DNA from: Platerodrilus igneus
Lineage: Eukaryota > Arthropoda > Insecta > Coleoptera > Lycidae
DNA: 64,000 nucleotides
Assembly (NCBI GenBank): GCA_036346225.1
Contig: JARFIW010001369.1
Coordinates: forward strand, 1,612,001 to 1,676,000
Direction: 5' to 3'
In this document: positions 38,301-50,800 of the stretch, piece by piece
How positions within the stretch are numbered: the first letter of the stretch is position 1
Layout: each line of letters starts with the position of its first letter
Translations under genes and position numbers: made by a program
Notes under the pieces: model-generated
Told to the model about the DNA's origin: nothing
The model's database searches: none
What the model saw: only the letters and a program-made list of their open reading frames with translations

Positions 38301-41300
38301 TAAATTCCATTTCTATTGTTAACGACTTCAACATAATTAATAATAAATACCCTCTCTAATAATTCCTCAACTTAAATCTAGTTGCTTTGAAACGACAAGT
38401 TTTTGCTACAATTAAATAGTTTATATCCTGTTTTAGGTACCCGTTATCTTGGTATACATTACGAGCACGTATAATTGCTTCTCTTGTGTTTCCCATTTAA
38501 AGACTTGTCGAGATGATAGATTCTACTATTATTTGATAGCGTGTTTTCCAGTATTAATCATGCTTCGATAAGCGAGGATTTGCAGTTCGAATTCGTGTCA
38601 TTTCAACCTATATTGAATTTGATTCTGCAGCTTGTGCGTCGAAATATTTTTTACATTATTCGTCACCGTATTTCAAAAGCAATGCACGTTTGTTTTTTTG
38701 TTCAACAACTAGGAGGTGTCTTGCGTGTATTGCTTTTTTTTAGCTGGAATCCAAATGGGTTCTTTCTTTGTGTAGGCCCACCTGTTCGTTGCCATGGACC
38801 AGCTGCTTTTGATGGGGATTGCTGCTGTAGGTACGATGGCAGGGTGAATGGATCCTGAATACCGCAGCGTTTCTGAGTTGACTCACACCCGACGGCTTGC
38901 AAGCTAAGTATTCCGACATCTACGGGTATGCAACTCGTTTTCTTTTGTGTGTCAATGGCATATTCCGTATCAGCATTTGGTGTAGTTACGTGACATTGTA
39001 GAGCTATTGTTTGTTGCTGATAATCGATATTATCGCTCTACAGGTGCGAGGTACCATTGTTAAAAATGTTGGACAGACACACACTTATTCTTTTATACTG
39101 ATTGGTTTATTTTACAAACGGTACTATGTACAATTTAAAAAATATCTGACAAAGCTCTCACACGTTAATTCTTTCCTATTAATTAGTTAGTGTACAAAAA
39201 GTATTAGGTGAAATTTTAAAAACGCTTGATAAAAGCTCTCACGGGTTTATTTACTACTGATTAATTTTATTTTGTGTGAAATATGAGATGCGCACTTCGT
39301 ATCTAAATTGTCCAGATCACCTAATTGTTTGCTTTGAAATATTAACGCTTAATTTATTGCTTTCGCTTGTTTGTACAGAATCCTTTATTTATTTTTATTT
39401 GTTAATAGATAATCGTGGGCGACGTGCTTTATTTTTTTGGTATTTAGGTGAATCCCCCCACTCTCCACGTTTGATAGTTAGCCTGGTATTTACTTTCCTT
39501 CCGGCTACGTCTAGCTAAGTAGCACACTTTATTAGACCTAAATCAATTACCAAAAATTTTTTGAAGCCTTCCTAACCTTAGGAATTTGGTCTAACGTTAT
39601 TAAAAAATTAATTGAAAAATTGTAGTAGCCTTGGAATTGGAACAAAAAATAACACAAATGCTTAAGGTATATCAGAATGACTTCTGTTAGTTATCTTGCT
39701 CCTGTTATAACAACCAAGAATTAAAAATTAAACCCATACCTGATAATATTTAAAATTAAATAATATTGCAAATGTATTTCAATACTCTGAGGAAATGAAC
39801 GTTTTATTTTATGGTACAAGAATTAATAAATCATGATTATAGAAATTTTTTCATAAACAAAAATATAAAATACAACTACAAATAGAACTTACACCTAAAC
39901 ACCAAAGTTAATAAAACAGTAGTGAATTATATTAAATTAGGTGCTCAAATAAATCTCCCCTACTTACTAAACAAAATCCCAACCTATCGTAATAATTGTG
40001 CCACATATTAACTTATAGCCGATAGAAATGTTGGCATGTTCTTCCATGATTTTTTGTTTTAAAGAGTCTATGTTGAGGTGTCTTGTTTTGTACACATTAC
40101 TTTTTAAATGACTCCAGATGCAAATTAGGGGATAAATCAGGTGACCAGGGTGGTCAATGTAATTAGCCACCACGTGTTATTCAGAAATTTGGAAAAGGCT
40201 GATTTAGGACTAACGAAACTTCGTTTGTAAAATGAGATTGGGCAGCTACCTTGTTGAAACCAAATAACAGTTTCATTTGCAACGTTTGCAATTACGGTCC
40301 CAATTTCGGCTTGTAGAAGCTACAAAAATTTTTCGTCATTAAGTTTTCCACCAATAAAAAATGTCCCATTAAGCTAGCTCACTCCATTCCAAGCCAAACA
40401 TTAACTGTCCCTTGGTGTTGGAAATTATTACTTGAAACCAAAGCTTTCCATTTTAGCCCGGTAAAATGACTGAAAATTTGTCGATTTGAAAGAAATAATA
40501 CTGACTGTGCTAAAACTTTGTAAACATGTTTATTTTAGGATACTATTCAACATATTAAAAGTCCCCACGTGTAGACGCTACGTTACGGGCAAGGGAGGTT
40601 CCAAAACATTAGTTTTTCGCAAATAACTCCGAAAATATCAACTTTACGGAAATTTATGTCGATATCAAAATTGTAGGTTACAAATTCATCAGACAGGACA
40701 TAAAATACACTTAATGGCCCATCTAACAATGGAGTATGTGCTACTTACAATAAAATGGTTTAAATGAACCCCAGTCTAAAGTATCCTATAAAATAGGACA
40801 TCTATATATTACTTTTAACTAACTGAAGGATCGTTTTTGCATTTCAACCTAAATTTGAATATAATTTGTAATTTCACCAAGAATTTGAATCTTCGATTTG
40901 ATGTTATTCACAGACGTCATTTCTTGCTACCCAAATTATTTTCCAAAAAAATTCTTCAAACAAACGTTTTAGACACACCTTGAACCTTTCCAATATCAGA
41001 AATTAGTTGTTAAAATTGAACTAAAAAAATTGTAGTGGCCATGGAATTGGAATAGAAAATAAAACAAATGCTAAATGCATCACAATGATTTCTGTTAGTT
41101 ATCTTGCTCCTGTTATATTTTCTATGAGAACAATGGCCAATAAATACACGGTCAGTGAAAAAAATCAGTTCTTAAAGCTATATTATGGCAAAAATAGTTT
41201 AAGAGAAGTGCACGGCATGTTTACCAGTTTATATTCTGCAAGACCAATTCTGTCAGTATTAACAATTTAAGTACTGAACCCGTATATGTGGAAGAAGTTG

Positions 41301-44300
41301 AGTGGTGCTGAACGATTCAAGAACGACTGTAAGAGAAATCGGATCTGAATTGGAGATTCACTGCACTACGCCTTTTAAAATACTTAAGAAAACAAATTGG
41401 TCTTTTAAATTTGCAATACATTGTTGCTACTTCAAGTTTATTTTACAAATATAACGACAATTTAAATGTTTTGGTTTTAGTAAGAAGTCACAAGTAGGCT
41501 CAGTTTGTCATATTGTTGATTTTTTATGTATAACAAATAATGCGAATGCCAGAAGTTTTTTATTTTTTTACTGAAAATAAATTAATTACTGAATGCATTT
41601 TTTTTTGGACAGTTAGCACAGGATTGTTTGGTTTATTAATGCTGTTTACAACTGAAAGTAGTTGCTTTCCTGATAATCCATAGCTTGTTGGTCTTACGCA
41701 GTGGTACAAGTACAACTAGGCGTCGCCGTGGATCAATGTAGTAAGCGTAAGACTACGGATCCCAAGGTCCCCCGGGTTCAAATCCCGACACGGCCGACTG
41801 CTTGAAAAATGGCAGGTGAGCATTTTTCACAAATATTACGCCCTCGTTCAGATGAGAGATTAAATGGAGGTCCCGTGTGTGTATTGTCACGCACGTTAAA
41901 GATCCCTACCTTGCCTGGAACGGCAAGGGTTCGGCAAAAATTCTAAATTTCCAGGCAACAAAAACTTGTCTCCTGGCCAATGTAGTACCTTCGGGTGGAG
42001 CATTGGAAATGTAAATCAACGGCACAAGTACAACTATAATTGCAGTCGATTTGTTTGGCTTGTGGACTGATTCACAAAGGACTCGGCTGCATTCATCAAG
42101 AAATATTTGAAAAAGTACCAAAATGGATTCAAGCATACATGAACATGTTCAAAATTTTATTCTCTTCTACTTTCATTATACATACTATGTGTACGACCTA
42201 TACTTTCAGAGTTAATACTGAATTTTACATGCAAAACATCCACTATCGACGTAAAAAGTATTTTAATTAATAACTCGGCAAATTTGGGCCGTACAGAAAT
42301 GAATAGAAAACGAAATTGTACGTAATTAGATGCTCTACAACTTTTATTTAAAACATTTTTCGATTCGAGAGTCCATTTTTGAGATATTAGTAAAAAAATG
42401 CGCGATATGCATACGTGTTTTCGTTGCGTCGCAAAACTACCAATGTTTAAAAAATTATGTCTGCTCCATTTGGTCGTAGACTTGAATAAAAACCAAATTG
42501 TGCAGAATTTTGTAAGCTACAATTTTGATATTAAAATAAATTTCCGCAAAGTTGATATTTGCGAAAAACGGATTTTTTTGGACTTTTTGGACCCTCTCCT
42601 GCCCGTAACGTAGTGTCTAGACATGGGGACTTTTAATATGTTAAATAGTACCCAAAAACAAGCATGTGTACAAAGTTTCAGCCCAATCAGTATTATTTCC
42701 TCCAAATTTTGTCATTTTATTGGACTCTTTATGCTAAATGTTGTTTCATCTGAAAAAGAAATGTTTTTTGTAAAATTTGTATTGCTATTAGCCATATTCG
42801 TATTGGTTTCACAAAAAAAAACGTTCACTTAACTTTGTCTTTTTCAAATATTTCTTGATGAATGTAGCAGAGACCTTCTTTGTGAATCAGTGCTCAAGCC
42901 AAACAAATCGACTGCAATTATAGTTTTACTTGTACCACTGCGTAAGACCAACAAGCTAGGGATTACCAGGAAAGCAACTACTTTCAGTTGTAAAGACAGC
43001 ACCAATAAACCAAACAATCCTGTGCTAACTGTCCAAAAAAATGCCTTCAGTAATTAATTTATTTTCAGCAAAAACTGCTGGCATTCGCATTATTTGTTAT
43101 ACATAAGAAATCAACAATATGACAAACTGAGTCTACTTGTGACTTCTTACTAAAACCAAAACATTTAAATTGCTGTTATATTTTTAAAATAAACTTGTAG
43201 CAGCAACAATGAATTGCAAATTTAAAAAACAAATTTGTTTTCTTAAGTACTTTAAAAGGCGTAGTGCAGTGAATCCTCAATCCAGATGATTTCACTTAGT
43301 CGTTCTTGAATCGCTCACCACCACTCAGCTTCTTCCACAGATATGGGTTCAGTACTTAAATTGTCAATACTGACAGAATTGGTCTTTCAGAATATAAACT
43401 GGTAAACATGCTGTGCACTTCTCTTAAACTATTTCTGCCATAATATAGCTTTAAAAACTGATTTTCTTCACTGACCGTGTATTTATAGGTCATTGTTCAC
43501 ATAAAACATATATCAGGAGCAAGATAAGTAACAAAAATCATCGTGACCCTTTTAGCATTTGTTTTATTTTGTGTTCCAATTCCATGGCCACTACAATTTT
43601 TTAGTTCATTTAGAACAATTAATTTCTAATATTGGAAAGATTAAAAAAAAGTTTTTGATAAATGATTTAGATACAATTAAGTGTTGGATGAATTTTTTCG
43701 TAAAATAATTTGGGTAGCAAGAAGACATGTCTGCGAATAACATCAAATTGAAGATTCAAATGCTTGGTGAAATTACAAATAGTGTTAAAATTTAGGCAAA
43801 TTTGCAAAAAATGTTTGAAAAGGGACATACCTTGGTTAGCAGGTATTGTGTAATTTTTTCTTGCAATTTAACTTGAAATGCAAAAACGATCCTTCAGTTA
43901 GTTAAAAGTAATACCCCAGGTGTTCGTTCTCAAAGTCGAACATAGGAATTTAACATGCAATCAAACATTTTTGATGATTGTTGCTTGCCAAAATTTATCG
44001 TATAGGAAAACTAATAGTATCAATAGAAGGAGACAACTATTGCGATTCAAATGATACCACTGACAACACTCAAAGTACAATTACTATTTTAAAAAACTTA
44101 ATTTAAAGTTTGACAGTTTGTAAATACAAATAGCCTTGATTTTAATATCCAATGGCATTTTCGATGCGCCATAGTTTTAATTAGTAGGCTTAAATCAGGA
44201 AATTGTTGTGCTACTGTTCGTTTGTTTGTTAATAAGCAGTGAACTTTTAGGCGCTTGTTAAGGTTAATTTTTCTGAAAAATGAATAATTATAATAATAAA

Positions 44301-44818
44301 GAAAGAGTTTTTATGGTGAAAACCTACTATAGTGGCGTCAGTTTGCGAACAGTTAGAGATTTGTTTGCCGTTAACTTTAATGAAAGACCTATACCAATTT
44401 GTAAGTACTATTCAAAAATATGTACAAAGATTTGGAAGCTGTGCGAACATTTCGAAGAATCGGAAAGTAGAGGTGGTGAGTAGCTAGTTTTTATTGAATG
44501 ATGCTCTAAAGTACTTATAATTAGGGGTGGGCGATACGGGATTTTGCGTATCGAATATCGATACATATTCTATATCGATATGTATCGATATATCGAATAT
44601 CGATATATATCGATATATATCGATACGTATCGATACGTATCGATGCGTATCGATACGTATCGATGCGTATCGACACGTATCGATGCGTATCGGTGCGTAT
44701 CGATACATATCGATTCGTATCGATGCGTATCGATACGTATCGATGCGTATCGGTGCGTATCGATACGTATCGACTCGTATCGCTGCATATCGATACGTAT
44801 AGATACGTAGCGGTACGT

Positions 44819-44860
<42 letters not shown>

Positions 44861-47800
44861 TCGTATCGGAACGTTTAGATGTAGATTAAGTATACATATC
44901 GAGACGTAGCGATACCTATCGGTACGAATCGATACGCATCTATAAATTTTCTACTCTTTCTTTGGGAATAAAATCACAAGATCGTTTTAAAATAATGTAT
45001 TTACTGACAATTCGATCTTCCACTTAAGATTGTTTGTTATCAAAATAATTAAAGTTTCAAGTTTAATATTTGTGACATAAATATGTATATAGGGGTGGGC
45101 GATACGGGATTTTGCGTATCGAATATCGATACATATTCTATATCGAATATCGATACGTATCGATGCGTATCGATACATATCGATACGTATCGATACATAT
45201 CGATACGTATCGATACATATCGAGTATCGATATATCGATATTTATTTTTTGCTGTATCGGGGGGGTCGATACGGGGGTCGTATCGATACGTATCGATATA
45301 TCGATACGCCGACCCAGCCCTACTTATAATGATCATGATACAGGAAATCGGCAAATAGCTGATTGCACAAACGAGCGTGTTTTGGCGTTGATAAATGCAG
45401 ACCTAACACTCAGTTTGAATCAAATTTCAATTGAAGTTGATTAAGCAAATCACAGGTATGGAAGATAAAATAAATATAATCCTTTTAAGCCGCAATGCTA
45501 TCAAAAGATTTTTGCTGTAGACGAAGAAGATAGGAACGTGTTTTGTTATGAAATGCAAGAGCACGCAAACAATGATCGTCGCTTTCTATCATCAATATGC
45601 TTCACGGAGAAGTGTACTTTTACACTAAATAATGAACCCAATATTCAAAACAAGATATTGAGCACAAAAAATCCTAATGTGAACATTTCGACAAGAACGC
45701 AGTATCCTCAAAAAATTAATATCTGGGCTGGGATTTTTGATAATAATATTATCGGCACGTTTGAAATTCAAGAAAATTTAAATTCAAAAACGTATTTAGA
45801 TCTTTTGGTAACAAAGGTAGGACATGCATTAGAAGAAGTTGCAACAGAAAATCAAGAAATCTGGTTTTAAGAAGACTGCTGTCCCGCACATTTTGGTTTA
45901 GATGTTAGAAGGTTTCTAAATGATTTCTTTCCAAATCATTGAATTGGTAGAGGTGGCTTTATAAATTGGCCAGCAAGATCTCCTGATTTAGCACCTTGCG
46001 ACTTTTTCTTGTGAGACACCTTAAAAGCAAAATTTATAGAAGACGTCACCTAAATATTAATTCTTGAGAGAAGCAATAATTAATGAATGCGCGCTAATTA
46101 CTGACAAGCAGTTAGCAAACGTTAGAAATAGTTTTTAGAACAGACTGGGATATTGTTTATTTCAAAATGGGGGATTATTTGAATATTTACTATAATTAAT
46201 TTTTTCTTAAACTGCTTTTTCTAAATTTCTAATAAAAACCATTTGAAGCTTTGCTTAATTACAGTTTTATTATAAAACTATGCCAAAAAACGTTAAAATT
46301 GAATATATTTATAAATTGCCTATGTTCGACTTTGAGAGTGAATACCCGGTATAAATGTCCTAACTATTTTATAGGATGCTTTAGACTGGGGTTCACTTAA
46401 ACCAGTTTATTGTAAGTAGCACATACACCTTTGTTAGATGGGTCAATGTAGTGTATTTTATGTCCTGTCTGATGAATTGTTACGAGTCAAAATCATCAGC
46501 ATAAGGAAATGCACTAACCTATAATCGGTAATACAATTATGTTTACAAAAATAATTAAATCTGCCATTTCTTATTATTTTATTTAACATTTCTACAAAAA
46601 ATAATTAAATTTGTTCGTTATCAGAGTTTGTACACACATTATCTGCATCGGCAGACTTTTATTAAAAAAAAAAGATGGATTTTAGTTGTAAAAATCTTCT
46701 TTTTAACTTTAGGTATAACGGACTTTCATAAAGGATCTTTGGTGCCCCTGTGTATTACTTTGAATGTATATACTTTCATAACTTGGACTGGATAAATTAT
46801 ATTTGTACTTTATTTGATTTTGATCACCTGCCACTATATACAGGATGGTGAATTTATCGACGCTCACCATTGGTATCTCGTAAACTACAAAAGATACAGG
46901 GTAGGTTAAATGGGAAAAAATTTGCTCGTTTTGATGCTCTACAATTTGCCACCAAGAAATATCTACTACTAATTTCAACTGGTCCCAAATTATGAAAGAA
47001 AATCTACAAAATGCAATTTTCTTCAAAAGCTTGTATTTCTCATATCGCGAATACAAAATTTATGAAACATGGTAGCTTTATATTTTACACCACTGCCGAT
47101 TCAATGGCGTCAACAGGAATTTTCTAAACTTTTTACATTTTCAGTAACAATAGTCAACGTTCTTTTTTCTTATGGCAGCTATCTTCGATTTTTGTAATTT
47201 TATTGAGCATAAAAATTCTCTTTTCATCTATGTATGACAATGTTACTTTAAAACATTTAGCCGAAAATTAAAAAAAAAACCAATTAGGCTTTCATGCCCT
47301 GAAGAAACGTCTACAAAATGTTCTAAGATACCTATCTAAAATATGTTGGTTTATTGCTGTGCTGTGACTCCACCCAAAATTTGTAGATAGTTAATAAATT
47401 ATTTGTTTAAACATTGAAAAATTACAAACAACGACGAAAACGCAAAAATGGACAAAATCAATACATAAATTGTTCAAATTGTATGCCACTATTCCTTATG
47501 CTATAAACCTGATGCAAGAGTTAATCTTTTGACAGTAATCCAGAGTCGCACATTCTGCAGATTTAAATTTATAATCAGCAAAGTTTTATTTTTAAAAATA
47601 TTTTACTTGTACTAATCATAAAAGTACTTTTTTTACAATGAATGGTTATACATATTAGGTATAGTTATTTATTATACAAGGGAAAAAAGTACTAGATTTT
47701 AGCTCGAGGTGTGTTTGTCTCCTGGTGCGAAGCGGAGGGAGACAAAACACCGAGAGTTAAAATCTTAAATTTTTACCTGTACATAATACACTATTTTTTT

Positions 47801-50800
47801 GTGACAGGCAAAACGATGATTTAATATTGAAAAGAATATTATAATATATTAAAATTTCAAACAAGTAGGCTGTTGCACTTATAGGGACAGTTAGACTTGC
47901 ATTGCTAAGGAAACCTTTAAAGTAATCAAATATCTGTCAATTTAATTCTGCAAGTGGTTTTAAAAATTGTTTACTTAAGTTGTTTATATGGGTTGTTTTG
48001 AATGCAACGAAATTATGATGCGATGTAATGTTACACCCGAATGTTACAAGTGTGGACCCGGCTTTAAATTAAATATCTTCATATTCTTACTTATTTGCAC
48101 ATACCCGGGAAAAAGGTACTCATTTTTTTCCTGGTGAAAAAGTAAATTAATAAAAAGGGACATTTTGTTACCTGTCTAGAAACATTAAATGTCAATTTTT
48201 TCCATCAGAAAAATACATTTATTTTACTATTAATAAATCCTGTATTTGTAAGGTGTGAAATCTAGTATTCTTTGAAAAACAATTGAAAATAAGAAATGAT
48301 GGGTTTAGCTAACAGATGCGGTTTAACAGAAAAATTGTGGTGTTTGTGGACTATTTATTATATTAAATTTATAAATATGTATTCCGATGAAGAAAAGCAG
48401 AACTGTACAATGTTTATAGTCTAAGTAACAGAAACTCTATTCTGGCGGCTGAAAATTATGCTATACTGTATCTGGACAGATCGCATAATTTTTACTTCAA
48501 TTTCAAGGAATTTAGTAGATTGTGGCAGTTTTGAAAGACAAAGAGGGCCATACAGAAGATGACTTAATAATAATGAAATAAATGTATTAGCTCAAATAAC
48601 AATTAATCCCGAAAATTCTAGTTGTAGCATTGCCAAACAGTGTGGTATTCATGATTCTTATGCACGTTTTTAAAAAAAAGAATAACTTCCATGATTACAA
48701 ATTTAGGCTAGGGGGGGTCTATCCTGGGCAAGTGATTTGAGATGAGTATGCACAAATGCACACATTGATATTCTTGATCCTTCGAAATCTTTAAGTATGC
48801 GGATTGAAAGCGAATGCAAACAACGACCAGATATTTCCATTCATTTGAATATTTTGTAGTGATTTCTAACCTAAATTACCATCTTAGTTTATTGACATTT
48901 GTATTTAAGTTATCTATGATAGGTTTTTACCAAAACAATAAATGCCCATTACATTTTTGCTTTTATTTGCGAGATCTAAAATATGGTGGATGCATTGAAT
49001 CAGTTGCTATTAGTTAATCTTTTGGAATATGTGGAGCAAGTGCTGAGGCACCGCCACCGAAATCGAGGAAATCTTTTGGATGATTTATCAGAAACACGAT
49101 TTATTAAACTATTTCACCTATCTAAGGAGTTAGTACGTTTTTAATCTTATATCTGATTATATTCAACCTGCACATCGTGCCACAGATTTAGATAATTCTA
49201 CTAAGGTAAACAGTTTTGCGATTTATTCTATAAGATTATGAAAGAGTAGATTTTTTTTATATATTTGTAGGTGTTAATATTTCTATGGTTTTTTTGAGCC
49301 TTAGTAATTAGGGTCGACAACATTTCAAATAAAAATAAATAAAAGTTTGTGATAAAGCAGAACAGAAACTATGGTTATATTTATAAAATATAACACTACT
49401 ATCATAGTTACATCATTGCCACATAAACCATTCGTTCACTGTCTCGTATACCGTTTAGCTTACGAAGGGTTGTCGAAAATTCATGTGTTAGCACTTTAAC
49501 TGTTCGCTTTGGTATTGTATACGTGAAGTGCGAGCATCGTCGAGGATACCGCCCCAGTTCAAACACTGCATCCAGGTGATACTATCATAAGATTAAATTT
49601 TTGCACGTTATATCAAAAGCAACTTTGTTGGGATGAAAAATCATGTGGACAGATGAGTCATTATTTACAAATTCGGGAATATGTTAAAGGAAAAAATGCC
49701 ATTATTATGCATCTGAGAATCGCCATTTAATACGAGAAACCAGACTGCAAATTTCGATATTCATTAAAAGTCTGGGCAGGTATTTTAAACAGCAAATTTT
49801 AAGACCACATCTTAGTAATGGCTGTTTAAATGGACAAACATATTTTACATTTTACATGCCGGCTTAGAAAATATGCTCGACGAGCTGTCACTAGCAATTC
49901 CTAAAAATCACGAGTGGTTTCAACAAAATGGCACAGGTCCTCATAACTCCCAAAATGTGAGAAATTACTTGGATGCACGTTTTCCGAACTCGTGGATGAG
50001 AACACGGTGCTGTCAATTGGCCACCACGATCACCATGTTTAACGCCACTAGATTATTTTTTGTGGGGGTACACTAAAAAAAACCGTAGTGTATTCAACAC
50101 CAATTAAAAGCGTGGAACATCTTCCCTAGAAAATCGAGAAGGCATTCCATTCAATTTCAATGCAGTGTCGAAAAAGCAGTCGATGAAATGAATTTAAGAA
50201 CTAACCTATGCATGAGAAATAATGGTGGGGATTTTGAACAATTTATGTAGTGATTTTGTTCATTTTCACGTTTTCGTCGTTGTTTGTAATTTTTCAATGT
50301 TTAAATACATAATTTATTAAATATCTACAAATTTTGGGCATGGTCAGAGCACAGCAATAAACCAACACCTTTCAGATAGGTAGAACATTTTGTAGATGTT
50401 CAATTGTTTTTTCACGGCATCAAAGCTTAATACGTTTTTTAAATTCTTGGCTGTGTTTTGAAAAGTCACATTGTTGTATTATACGGATGAAGAGAATTTT
50501 TTACACTCTATAAAATTACAAAAATTCAAGATGGCCACCATAAGAAAAAAAATTGACTATCGTACTCAAAATGTAAAAGGTTTAGAAAATTTCTATTGAT
50601 GCCACTGAATTGGTAGTGGTCAAAAATATAAAACCACCAAGTTTCATAAATTTTATATTCGCAATATGAGACACAAGCTTTTGAAGAAAATCGCATTTTT
50701 CATATTTTCTTTCATAATTTGAGAACAGTTAAAGGATAGTAGATATTGCTTGGTGGCAAATTGTAGAGCATTAAAATGTGCAAATTTTTTCTCATTTAAC

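Larger units (their letters stand above)
43914..46349 (+). mobile_element. DD41D mariner inserted in the fold-back arm
   Basis: Terminal inverted repeats of about 33 bp (left CCCCAGGTGTTCGTTCTCAA; right, inverted, CCGGGTATTCACTCTCAAAG; both continue GTCGAACATAGG). TA flanks each side (43,912-43,913; 46,350-46,351). The left fold-back arm near 40,800-40,845 gives the empty site. The element is 2,436 bp, of which 809 bp are a later hAT-type insertion and its duplication. Confidence 0.85.
40682..46480. mobile_element. fold-back element with about 1.1-1.2-kb inverted arms
   Basis: Left arm 40,682-42,117 and right arm 42,840-46,480 are inverted copies once later insertions are removed (a SINE in the left arm, a mariner in the right). 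The loop is about 720 bp (42,118-42,839). The outer ends meet at AATTCATCAGACAGGACATA and the inner ends at AAATATTTGAAAAAG. Both arms contain the N-terminus of a mariner-type transposase (41,138-41,255 and its decayed complement near 43,370-43,490), so the fold-back grew from a mariner relative. An extra inverted match links 40,495-40,685 with 42,490-42,675 in the loop. Confidence 0.75.

Noticed and set aside
44484..45444. Several overlapping frames of Tyr, Arg, Ile, Asp on both strands
   Set aside because: They translate the TCGATACGTA repeat; open frames on both strands come from the 10-bp unit.
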